Origin: Halichoerus grypus
Lineage: Eukaryota; Chordata; Mammalia; Carnivora; Phocidae
Reading direction: 5' to 3'
NCBI RefSeq assembly: GCF_964656455.1
Contig: NC_135718.1
Location: forward strand, 148,906,762-148,970,761
DNA length: 64,000 nucleotides
Within the stretch, counting starts at the first letter, position 1. Each line of letters starts with the position of its first letter. Shown here one piece after another: positions 24,401-37,100 of this stretch. The notes under the pieces are model-generated. The model had not been told where the DNA came from, ran no database searches, and saw only the letters and a list, made by a program, of their open reading frames with translations. Both the position numbers and the translations under genes were made by a program.

Positions 24401-27400
24401 AATTATCTTCCTCTGAGCCTTTAATTAAAACTTCACCCAGGCATTTCAATTGATTTTATTTCAAAACAAGGTTTTCTTTGTAAACCAAAGGATGCCAGGA
24501 TGGGGATGGGATGGGAGGAGATACAAATTGTTTCTTGTTCACCAGCCTTAATGTAATGTAGCCAGGAAAAATGCCTCGTGTACGGTCAGACAGAGCCCGA
24601 GACGGAGTTGAAATCATCAACGTGTCAGAAAGTTTTCTTCTATGGATGGGGTTGTTTTTGACATTAAATTCATGTCAGATACATCCAAGTTGATTTTTAA
24701 GGGGGAAAATAAAATGATAGGTTTGAGCTTTCATTTTGTTTGATTTTTCCACTTGATTTATTTTGTTCCCGTTTGTGTGTGTGTGTGTGTGTAGGGAGGG
24801 GTGGGGAGGAGAAGGCAAGGGGGGATGTTTCCACCTTGTTCCAGGAACTCCTGAGGAGAAAAACAAATGTCGTAACATTGTTTATCCTTGCAAAAAGAAT
24901 AAAAGGTTTCAAGTGGTTTCAACTCTAGCATCTGACAACTCTTCAGCCTGTAAACTTTTAGTGTTTTAGAAGAAGAGATGCGATCATATTATTCATTCTC
25001 TGTATTCCTGTAAATTCCTAATTAAACCAAATGGACTTCTGCCTTATAGACTCTCTTTAATGTCTGATATTTGAACATATACAAAGCCAGGAGTTGAAGC
25101 CATTAAAGGAAGTTTTAACAAAGCCCTGAATTTCCTTCCTCCTTTATATCCCCAGGGCAAGTATGAGAAAAAGAGTAATCTGATACACTGGTATGTTTGT
25201 CTACCCTGAGGAAATGGAATATAATTTTCTATAGGCAATGTTATAAATGGCCATTGATTTCTAGGTCATCCCACGAAAAACTTATTTAAGCAGTGATACT
25301 GATGAAACCTTAGTGGGTTCTGGTTCATTCTGGTTTTAAAAAGCTTTTGTGGGATGTCTTAACAATTTAACCACCACTGATACAGTGTTTTCATGGGAAA
25401 ATACATCCTGAAAGAGTTAACAAAAGAAAAACTTGAAACATACCGAGTTTGTAAGAAAGGATGCCACCTGTTTACACAGACACCGTCTTTGAAGGCACTT
25501 TTCAGTCATTTTACCCCTTTTTTGTTGTTGTTTTCCTACCAAAATTGCCCTAGGCTGAGTGCTGTATGGAGGCTCCTCTGTCATCCTTCCGTTCATCAGG
25601 AAGGGTAGGCAGAGTGAGCCCACGTCATCGAACACGGCTTTCTGCTCTCCCTGATCACACTTTACACTCAAGCAATACAGAGCCACTTCCGCATCCTTTC
25701 GAACAATAGGCACGTTCCCCTCTTTTTGCCTGGAAGGTCTGTCCTTTTCTTGTCCACCGGCCGCTGCTGTGCCTCCTGTGAGAAGCCCCCCTGACTTGCC
25801 CTGTGGGCCGGAGCTCTGCGCTCTCCAGACATCCTCCCCTTGAACAGCTGCTTGTGATCGCAGACAAGTTTGAGGCCCCAGTGGGTTATCAGTACTTGAA
25901 GGCAAGGACCAAACGTCGTGTTTGTCTGTTCACCGCCTGCTGCTGACACAGGAAGCACGATCAAGGAGTCACGGATAAATGAAATTTAAAAACACTCCAC
26001 TCCTTCATTCTAATTACCCCTTCATGTCCACCCTATTCTTTCACCAGGCAATCATGTACAAATATCTCTCTGCCTTTTACAAAAGCAAATAGTTCAAATG
26101 GAGCTAAAGATATAAGGAGAAAAAAAAAGAAAAGAAACAGAAGTTGAAAGGAAAAAAAACAAAACAAAACACCAAAAACTTAAAGAACCAACCAAACAAA
26201 AAACCAAGCATCTGAGACACATTCCATAGATAATCCTTATCTAAACATTGGTGAGTGAACTACTGAGTCAAGGTTGAGGCTGAAAACAGTTGCTGCATGC
26301 AGCACTAACCTTAAGGGCAGGGAGTGAGGGGCACCCAGGGCCAGGAGGAGAGCGTTATGGATGAAGGTCTTCGAGAGCTGGGTGGGATATTATGACCTGA
26401 CTGCAGAGGTGGACCTGGTGTTTCTGGCCATCCTCCTGGACGCTAGCCAGCAGACGGTAGCCACAAATATTGCATGCATTCCCCCAACCCCCCTTTTCCC
26501 TACTCTCGTAATGTTTTCCTTCTATTCCAGATAAATATGAAATTGGTAATTCTTGTCTCCAGAGCTAGAATATGGCAGGTGGTGGGTGTAGTAATTCTTA
26601 GTAACCTGTGGGAATCTTTTTGGATGTTTTACTTTGGTACTTGAAGCTAGGGAACACGGGTTGAGCTCAGTTGGAAAAATGATTATGCACTTAGAACTAA
26701 CTTTGAAGAAGCAGTATTATATGCCAAATGCTCTGCTAAGTGATTCATATGCATTAGCATATTTAATCATCACGAAAAAGAGGATGTACTATTTTATCAG
26801 TCCCGTTTTCTAGGCAAAAAATCCAAAACATTAGTTAATTTAAGCAACCTGCCGAGCTTGGAATCAAAATGACACTTATTCTTATTCTCATGTGTTATAT
26901 AAGCTCCCCCGCGGAACTTGCCCAGTTTCAAGCAAAGTGCCGTGCTTGGGTGAGCTTGATCTGCTGGGGTGTGGGATCCAAGCTGGCTTCAACCAGAGAG
27001 AGGGTCCTAGGGAAAGAATGGGCACAGAAAGAAATGGAAAGGAAAAGACATTGTAGAAGTGACAATCTAGATCATAGTTTGAAAATTATATTTATGATAC
27101 TAAAAGAAACTATGATACAACTCAATATTTATAGGTTTTTTGGGTAAGCTATACAGTCCATTTCCTTAACTTTTCCTCTCTGATATCCATGATTGTTAAT
27201 CTCACACGTTTTATTCACTTAAATTGTCTCATCACTGTTTCCATGTGAATGGATGGGGGAAGTCTATTTATAACAGCAAAGCCCTATCTGGCCACAAGAT
27301 GAATCCCATCATAACTCTTGAAGATTTGGGTTCACATTAGCATGGACTGGGAGATAAATGTTGGGAGATGTGTGAGGAACACATTCAAGGTATTTTTAGT

Positions 27401-30400
27401 TGACTCTGGGGAATGTTTGTGAGTGTTGACAGGGTCACCATGGGTTGTGCTGCCACCGGATGTAAAGGTATTTAGGACGTGATGCCCGCCTTCACAGGAC
27501 CCTCATGCCCAGCTTGGAAAACAGACGTGGATCAACCACCATGGTGCAATATGATAAATGCTATCTGAAGAGCTTCTGTAAAGTACTGAGGAAATAGTGA
27601 AAAAGCAGCTTTTTGGGTCTCTCCATATACAGTGGCTTGCCTTATGGATTAATGCTTAAGATTTGCTTGGTGTTCTTTTGAGTTCAGACTCGCCATGAAG
27701 TAATGGATAACTTAGACGGTTAGTTTTGAAATGAGGTATGAAAACAGTTGCATCCTTTGGTAGAGGAAGGTGCAGAATTCTGACGACATCTACTCACTAA
27801 AATGTTGAGGGTAGAAAGCAGTGATATAATGCTGCTATCGTCGGTCCGTTGGCAATGAATACTCATCTCCTGATGGCTTACTGCATGGGAAATACCTCAG
27901 TAGCCATTATGGAAGAATGGGTAAGCAGTTGGGAAAAAAAAATCAAATCCATCTATTCCATTATAGGGAGTACATCTTCAGGCAGAATACTTTAATTTTA
28001 TAGCTAGAGATAGCTGAAGAAAACATCTAGATTAACTCTGTCACTTTATAGATGAGGGAACTGAGGCCTAGTGGTAAAAAATGATTTTTTTTCGAATAGT
28101 CTACATCTAATTAAAGGCAGATCTGGGACCAAAGCTCGCAGAAGACAGGTAGGCAATGCAGTGAGTAGCTCACCTGTGAACTCTGGAGTCAGACGGTGTG
28201 GGCTCCAGTCCCACCTCCACCACAGACTTGCTGGGTTGTCTTAAGTAAGTTATTTAAACACTCTGACTTTCAGGGTCTTCATCTGTAAAGTGGGAATAGT
28301 ACTACTGTATCTGTCATATATAAAGTGAAAGAATACATGCAAAACAGTAATTAAGATGAAATGAGATAATGCATATTAACCAGGGACATAAGAAGAGCTT
28401 GATAAATGTTCATTATTAGAACTCATGTGTCCCCATTTCTACATTAGTATTCTTCCTGCCCCAACAGTAAAAATGGAGTTTTGTTCATTTTTGTTTCTTT
28501 GACACAGAAAGAAGTCTGTGTTTCAGATCTGTATGCGCATATGGTGTTCCCATCCCGCCTTACATCTTTTCTTTCAGGGCCAAGGAGATTAAGATCAAGT
28601 TGGGAATTCTCCTCCAGAAGCCAGACTCAGCAGTTGACTTTGTCATTCCATACAATGAGAAGCCGGAGAAACCAGCCAAGACCCAGAAGTGAGTCATGAG
28701 TATGGATTCCACTCTTTTTCCTCCAGAGGATGGCTATTTCTGAAGTGTATAGCACCATCCCTCATCTGGAGAGCTCTCCACTCTCAATTACTCATTGAAG
28801 ATCATAAGATCCCTCAGAGACTTGGTTTGTAAATGAGCATTTTTTTACTCTCCTATGTCCGGAGCATAATATGGGATGCCGTCAGGTTACTTAAAAAATA
28901 AAGAGAAGGCCCTGCCTTGGGACCTTGTCTGAGAGACAGACCATACCTCATAAAATGGCACCAGGCTCCTCCTCAATTATTTACCACACAGAAGTATGAC
29001 AAAAAATACCTATTCACCTGCTGCCTAGGGGTAAGGTAACCCGCTCCTGACCCGGTTACTTAAGATCAGTGGATGCTCACCTGCTAAGGAAGGAGCCAAG
29101 GCTGCTTCCTCAGCGGGAGGATAGAAATGGAAACATTTCCCTCAGGAAGATGGTAAGACCAAGGCAGACAATTTAAGCCTAATAGCTTCTTCTCCAAAAT
29201 GTGATTCCTTCAGGGTCCAACAGAGGAACAGAAGACTGTTCCTTGACAGAGGAATGAATTCTTGCCCGGCCAACTCTATTTAATGTATATGAAGCATTTT
29301 TAACCCCAATCCATAAATTAGTATTCCTGACTGGACTTCCGTAGTTCTCTCTCCCTTCTCCCCTACCCTCGCACATGTATTTCCATCAATTTAGGCATGG
29401 AGCGAAACTATAATTCTAAAGAGTCAAGCTGTTCCGGCAGGGAGTGCACCTCCCCGTTTGCACAGACTCTGCTGTGACTTGGTAACACACCCCCCAGCTC
29501 GCACACGGCTTCCCACTGTTCCCCCAGCTACGCGGCCAGTCCTTGCCCCCCCCCCCCCCCCCCCCGCCGCAGACACCCTCCATCTTCCCCTTCAAACATT
29601 TTCATGGGCATGAAAATCAAGAAAGGAGAGTGGGAAGAAGAAAAGCCAAATGTACTGGAATTCCTTCACTCTGCTATCTGAAAGCTTTGAGGAGATGACA
29701 GAAGCGCAGTAAAAACACAGGAATCCCTTTTAACCTCCATTTCTTTTTAAATTTGACATCTGTGTAAACTGGCCAATCTTCTCTTGGTCCAAATGACCTT
29801 CAGCTTAATATAGCTGGATTGGTTGGGAGATAAAAAGACGGGTTCTTCTTTTTAAATCTTTCTCCATCAACCTAAGTGGACAGTTCCATTCTCCTCTTAT
29901 TACTTCAAAGTGATCCCCAACTGGAAGTGAGGCATAATTGAGTTTGGTGCATTTAGAAAGAAGAAGCTAATTCAGCAGGGAGTGGCAGGCAACAGGCACT
30001 GCTGGGGAAGAAGAACCACATTTCATAGCAGCAACAGATCAAAAAAATCTATTTTGAAGTAAACAGTGTGGTGGTTATGGATCTGTAGGAATTCACTTTA
30101 AAAAATAGGGTATTACATTTCCTGCTTTGATTCTCTGCTTTAATGTTCCACACAGACACTTGAGTGATTTGGCTTAAAGGGATTCGGACAGAAGCAGTTT
30201 GGAAGGAAAGCTGAGGTTGATATTTATTGGATGATTTTCTTCTCTTGTCTTCTATCTCCTTTCTTCTTCCAGGAGTTAGTTTGAATTGTTTTGGAAAAAA
30301 AAAAAAATCCTTCATATCCGTAGAGAACGTGCGTCTCTACTGCATTTGTCAGCGACCACTACAAGCCTTTCCCACCCTCTTCCAAGCCCCTAAACCCGTT

Positions 30401-33400
30401 CCACCTCCTCGGGTTTAGCAAATGTCCATGCCTTTTAACTAACAGGAAAAGACTGTGTTCTGCATGAGCTCAATCAATCTCTCTTCTCCCCACTTAAAAT
30501 TTCTCTGTATTTTTGTACCCATGTTCTTCTCTCAGAGAAGAAAATAAACCTTCTCCAGACTGAAGTTATTTTTAACCCTCTCATCCTTTAAAAAAAGCAA
30601 TCCCTTTTTTAAAAATCATTTTCTGAGGCGCCTGGGTGGCTCAGTCGGTTAAGTAGCCGACTCTTATTTTCGGCTCGGGCCATGATCTCAGGGTCGTGAG
30701 ATCAAGCCCCATGTCAGGCTCTGTGTCAGGCTCCGTGCTGGGCATGGAACCTGCCTAAGATTCTCTCCCTCCCTCTCCCTCCACCCCTCCAGTCCCCCTC
30801 TCAAAAAAAGCATTTTCTATTTTTTAAATGGTTTTATTTTTCTCATTAGAAAAACAGAAGTCAAAAAAAAAAAAAAAAAACAGAAAAGAGTTGCCCATAT
30901 CCCTACCACCCATAGCCAGGGTCTGTTACCATCTTAGTATTCTTAATTGCTCTTCTCCCTCCGGGCCCATGTTCCACTCTGAAAAAAACTCTCTCGGCCC
31001 CGCCCTCCTACTCCTCTCCCTTTCTCTTGTTTTCATCAGGGAGTTCTAGACACAGAACGTGTCAATCAAGAAGAGACTGTAAAACAACCAAAGCATCTAT
31101 TTGGGGTCTTAGGGATGGCAATCTAGGAGACACAGAGTCGACCAAAATAAAAAATGGGCCCCCAATAGCCAGCGTGAAGTGCAGGCTTATAAAGGCAAAA
31201 CCCACAAGGTTATGTAACTTGCTTTGGAAGAATTGTGATTGATGAAGGCAGACTTCTAACTATCTGGTGCATGCTTGGCTGCTCAGCCGATAGGTATTAC
31301 ATTATCTCTATCTCAGTCCGGAGCAGAAGGATTGCTCCAGGAAGTGGTCCGGGTGTGACTGGCAAGAGTCAGTTTGGAGATGGGCCCTGCTTCCTCAACG
31401 TCTGCTCAATTCTATTCTGAGTGACTCTCAGTGATGCTTGCTTGGTTTTGAATCTTCTTTCACAAAAGCTGCTGCTTCCAGGATCTTCTCTTCACTCTTG
31501 CTTATCCAGTTTAGACCTACTACCCATATGACCCTCTCTAAAGCCTCACTTTGACCCGTTGCCAGAGTTTGTCTGCTCAACGGTTGGCCTCCTGAAAACT
31601 CTCTTCCTTCACTTCTAACCCTGCCTTCTCCTCTCTCTCTCAGGATTCCCACTTTTGCCTACCCTCTCCATGTGTGAGCATTCCCCAAGGCTGTGCTCTA
31701 GGTCCTCATAATGAGTAATAAACAAATCAGCACACCACATAAATTTAGTTTGCAAAAACTGTTACCATGGCTTGTCATAGAATCAATTGGGAAATGCTCA
31801 GGAGCTGATATAGATAGTTTAGTTTATATAGTTTAGTTCTTATAGTTTATTTTATATCCTAGATGTTCCTTTGCCCCCTGCCTATGCCACTAATTTTTAA
31901 CCACATTTTGTTGGTGGTGTTTTAACTTTTTAACTCTAGAATGACCTCCACACATAAGCAGGACCCAGCCATACACAGGGGAGAACAGTTACCAAGCGTT
32001 CCCACACCCATACTCTCACCGGGTGAACAGCTTAGTGAGCCTGACTGCCGGGATTACCGTTGTATGTACAATGTTTGGCCCACACAAAGACAACGAAAAG
32101 TGGCAGGTTTTTTTATCTGCATCCCCATCCTCGGTGCCCAGGTCACTGTTGGCCATGGGGTAAGGGCTTAACAAATGTCCATGAATGGACTTGAGCAGAG
32201 TCATGACCATATTGCCCTGCGGGGAAGGAAGGGAGAACAGAGCGGGCACGTAAGTGCCAATAAATAACTGGGATTTCATTTTCCTTGTCAAGAAGAAGAG
32301 CATGTGAGAACATTACCAGAAGTGTTTAAACACAGTGCCAGGGACTGTGTAGATTTAAAACAAAAAAAAACCAAAAAACAAAAAAAACAAAAACAAGGAA
32401 AGGAAACCACTGGTGTTTCGAGAGGTTAAAATACTTTCTCATGGTTACAGCTTAGGAAGTGTCAGAGTTGCCAACAGTTGGAGTAAGGGTTTGTGGGGCT
32501 AACATATTCGAAATGGAAGTTTCGGGTCATTTATGGCTTTCATCAACCAGACTAACTATGGACACACGGAATCATCATGAGTGTTTGCATTTGACGCATG
32601 CTTATTGCAGTACAGATTAATGTTGCAGGGGGTGCTCCATTGGACAGGTGGAACGAGGGAAATTCTCCATGACCAACAAACTCTACCATTAGGCAGTGAG
32701 CGCATTGTTGCCATGTAAGAGATTCGACAAGTACATAGGTAAGAGTTTAGTAAAGAGAGAGAACACTTCCAGTCGAGATGGTCACTTCCTGGACCAGTTG
32801 GCATTTACACCGGGCATTATAAAACACACAGTTAATCATCTCTATAAATGTTTATTTTGCCTTTCATGTGAACTGGCTTCCTCCCCCTCCCCCCACACCC
32901 ACACACAGAGTCTCCGTGCCCACTCTCTGTGGTCAGCGATGACCTTGCAAACCAGAGCACTTATTGGCCATTTAGATCTGCATCTATCTTGTTTCCAAAG
33001 AAGTCAGACTTAATGAAGGCTGGCAAATTCTGAGAATCAGGACAGGATGAACCTCTGCTACCTCCTAGGCTGGTAATCAGAACACTGGGCTTTATGCTGT
33101 GGGGCATGCGTCCTGCTCAACTGTGTCCTTGAATCAATTTGGACTAATTTAACCCCCAGGCGGGCTCTGCACATGTCCTTTTCAGGAATTTAATCTTGGC
33201 TGTGATGTACTGCTGCTATTGATCATTAGTCTGGTTCTAACAAGACCATTTGGGAAAAATCGGGTCTGGTAGAATGCTTAAGTTGGGTGCACCTGCTTAT
33301 GTCATTTCTTCTTCCTGTGCTCCTCTATGCTAACCAGAAGAAAAGAGGGGGAAAGAAGGTGATTTCATTTTATGAGAATATTTATAAAATCAGAAAGAGA

Positions 33401-34156
33401 TTCGGTGAGTGAGCCAGGCCTTCCCCTTGCTCTGTTTCTTCTGTCCAATTATTTAATGTCTTGCTGTTTCTGTCAACAATCGATAGAGCCTTGGTGCGTG
33501 TCTATTATATGCAGAACATTGAACCTGCTGTAGTGAAGAAATTACGATGTGTAAGCCCTGAGTGCTAAAAATGTAGATATGAAATAGTATATACATGGGA
33601 AGAGTTCTCAGTATGAGGTAATAAAGAAGAGCCAAAAGGAGTTACAACCTCTAGAAAACAAGTCCTTTTCTGGTTAGAAATAAAATGAGGCAGAAAAATA
33701 TAGGGACATACTTGCAATCCCTTCCTCATGTCATTTCTCTTTCCTGTGCTCCTTTATACTAACCAGAAGAAAATGGGGGGAGAAAAGGTTGTTCACTTAT
33801 TAAAAATAAATTTCCAAGGAATTGGTGTGGAGCACTTGATCAATGACACCTGTGTTTCTAGCCAGGAAAACAGAAACTATGTGAGATTTTTTTCACCATG
33901 TTTAGTCTTCAAACAGTAAAAACACAAAGCTTTATGGAAAGCCAAATAATTAAGACTCCAAATCTGTACATATTCTGCAATGAAGAACATGGAAGTGAAG
34001 GCAGTATTCACAGCACTTAAGCCAAAAAATATCTACTGCCATCTTGGACTCCTTACATAAAATAAAAGACAGCACAGTGAAAAGTGGAATTAGCAATTGT
34101 CTTATCAACCTCAGCTACTAATCTGAATGCTTAAAACCCCAAGATATTATTTAAAA

Positions 34157-34188
<32 letters not shown>

Positions 34189-37100
34189 AGCAGGAACGTT
34201 CCTGGACTGTCTGAAGAGAAGATAAAAAAAAAAAAGTGAAGAGCTAAGGAAGTTCCAATTTAGGAAAAACACCTTCATTGGCCTTAATATTCTAATACAT
34301 GCCTTGTTAGTCTCCTTTGATTTGACAAGGAAGAACTCACATCACAATGCAAGAGTTAGAGCAGGGGAGCCCCAGGAGAGCACAGTCAGCCATTTTTCCC
34401 AGACAACAGCAGCCTGCCTTGACACAATCCTGCTGTGAGAGAAGAATTGGTGGTTATAACAAGATAACAGCAGGGTTTATGCATATATAAATGTTAAAAT
34501 AAAGACAGCCTAAGGGGAATTATGTGTTGGCTATTACCTTCTCCTTTTGAGTCAGCATCTAGAGCATTTATGTACAACATTCTCATTCATGATGTATAAC
34601 CACTTTTCTTCTCAGAAAGAGAAAACCTTTTAAAAATCAGTATCCTATCCTAACTGGGCAGGAAAAATGCACCCAGATTTTTAAAAATGTAGATGTACCA
34701 TGATCACATTTCCAGCATGAGGCAGCATCCCACATTCCATCTTCCACCAGCCTTAATGATGGCAATAGGATGTGGAATCAAATGCCCTTTGCTGATTAAA
34801 TTTGGCAGCTAAAGGGGAGCACTGGTGAGGCAGAGAACATGAGTTCAATCCCTATAATGGGGCAACTGGATTTCACTTAGTTACATTTGGGAAAAAAGAT
34901 CACAATTGGAGATACTGTCATGAGATATACAAGAATGTCAAGACACAGCTTCATGACAAATAGACTTTACTTCTAAAAAGAGACCCAAACAGATTGTTCA
35001 AGAGGAGATGAAAATACACAATATTGAGGCGCCTGGGTGGCTCAGTTTGGTTAGGTGTCTGCCTTTGGCTCAGTGCACGATCCCAGGGTCCTGGGATCGA
35101 GCCCCTCATTAGGCTCCCTGCTCAGCAGGGAGCCTGCTTCTCCCTCTCCCTCTGCCTTTCCCCTCCACTCATGCTCTCGCTCTCTTGCTCTCTCTCTCAA
35201 ATAAATAAATAAAATCTTAAAAAAAAAGAAAATACACAGTATTGATGTGTGAAAACAAACCCAGCCCACCAAACCTGATTGTCAGAAAGAAAGTAAGTCA
35301 AACTCCCTTGTCCTGAGGATGGGTCATTGGGTATATCATTTCTAAGAAAAGCAGGTCCAAGACATTGTCAGTGAATGTGGTTAATTCCCTTCTCATGGCT
35401 GTTGCCTTTTTTTTTTTTTTCTGAATTCTTGATTTAGACCCTCACTGGATGAGGCTCTGCAGTGGCGTGACTCCCTGGACAAGCTCCTGCAGAACAACTG
35501 TAAGTTGGAATTGTCTTTTATAAAAGGTCAGGGGAGGGACAGAGGCAAAAAATCACCTTTGTATTGCCTGTGTCTTTCTTCTCCAATTTTGACATTTCTT
35601 CAGTTTTTCAAAGTGATCTCAACAAGGGAAGAATGCCAAGGGAGGGTGATTATCCAGCTCACAAGAAGAGGAAGGTCTACTACACTGGAAGAGAATGTGA
35701 AAATAAAATGTCCTGAGGACTCAGGATTGCACGTTGTTTTCCCATCTGTCCTACTTACTCATGTGGCTTGACCTGGGTGCTTCTTAATGTTTTCATTAGT
35801 AAAAGAGAGATACTACCTTTTCCAGCTTAACCTCCTAATGGCTTAACAAGGATTGGCTAGAGCCATGTGCAGATCACTGGATTAGGAAGCACAGTTGGGT
35901 AGTATGTCCCAGTCCAAGCTGCTATTAATTGTTTTTGTGGCCCGACATGGGTTGTTCTCTCCCCCAGCCTTGGTTTCCTCTTCTGGTGCTTGACCTTTAT
36001 ATCTTTATTCAAGACATGACAAAAGTGCCAGAAAGAACCCATTTCCAAGCTAATACCAATACACCTGAGCACTACTTACCTTTCCCCTAATGCAAATCCT
36101 TACCAATTCCCAAGGCCTATGGTTTCAAGTGCAAGTTTCCAGTGTTTAAGATGCTCCACGATAACTAGATGGCTGGTCTGCAGTCACACTGAAGCATTCT
36201 CCCCTCCCTTGGGAATTTCTGCATGCAATCCCTTTGGTTGGAATACTTTGTATTCATATCTCTATCCATTGAAATTCTTCCTCTCCTATAAAAGCAAATC
36301 TAAATACTAAATGCCTAGTCTTCCTTGCCCATCCAGAATGATCTCCCTCTGAGCTTCCAAAGCCTTTGTCTGCACAACTTTTCTCCTGCTTAATACTTGC
36401 TACCATGTACTTTTTCATAGGTGTCTTCCTCCTATGATAGATTATAAACTCAGTGACAGCCAGGACTCAATCTTTTGATCTGAATCATATCCCAATAAGA
36501 AGTACACAATATAGGGAGAATAAATTTGTTGAATAGTTCATTTTAAGAATATGATTCAATTTAAGATACTCAACCCATATTTCCATCTTTACCCCAAGAA
36601 TGGCATATGAAACTTTGTTAGATACTTCGCAAAAATAAGGATTTAAAAAATATTTCTCACAGGAGAATCATGATCAATAGGCCCAGAGTAGATAACAAAG
36701 AACATATGTTGAATTGTATATGAAAGTTTTATTTGTCTTGTTTTTGGTAGGGAAGCTTCTGTTTAGAATCATTATTTTATATTTGGAGGGCAGAACAGCC
36801 AAACCTCGACTTCATAACTTTCTTAATCTTATCCACTTTTGATTCTCTTTTTATTGTTTGTGCTAAACAGAATACCCTGCCCTGACACATATAAGGTATT
36901 CAGTAAATGTTGACTTAATGTGTGAATGAATGAATTCATTCATTCATTTGCTGGACCCAGAAATCCCATGAGGTCAACCAAGAGAAAAAAATATGTTTAT
37001 CAATTGACTTATTTCTTGTCTTACACAATGGTTTTGGAGCCAGTTGCAACCTGACAGATGGTATATTGATACATTATGAATCCTAAGTCTCCTGGGTGTA

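Larger units (their letters stand above)
3477..28577 (+). other. RGS5: RGS5 intron 1 (25.1 kb)
   Basis: This GT-AG intron separates the 14-codon first exon from the rest of the gene. Identified contents are MIR copies, an L1 3' end, three Can-SINEs, two LTR-like elements, L2 remnants and several simple repeats, listed separately. In the stretches between (about 4.0-6.7, 7.4-9.1, 10.6-12.5, 18.0-19.1, 22.1-23.6, 24.2-25.5 and 26.0-28.1 kb) I see only scattered diverged repeat-like sequence and no exon. Confidence 0.85.
28689..35437 (+). other. RGS5: RGS5 intron 2 (6.7 kb)
   Basis: GT-AG intron with two Can-SINEs (30625-30810, 35028-35227), a 20-base C run (29546-29565), A-rich tracts and a CA/GA repeat (34156-34188). 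Nothing else is recognisable in 29.6-30.6, 31.0-34.1 or 34.2-35.0 kb. Confidence 0.85.

Noticed and set aside
25417..25905. 162-residue open frame, minus strand
   Set aside because: It overlaps an L2-like repeat and shows no domain.
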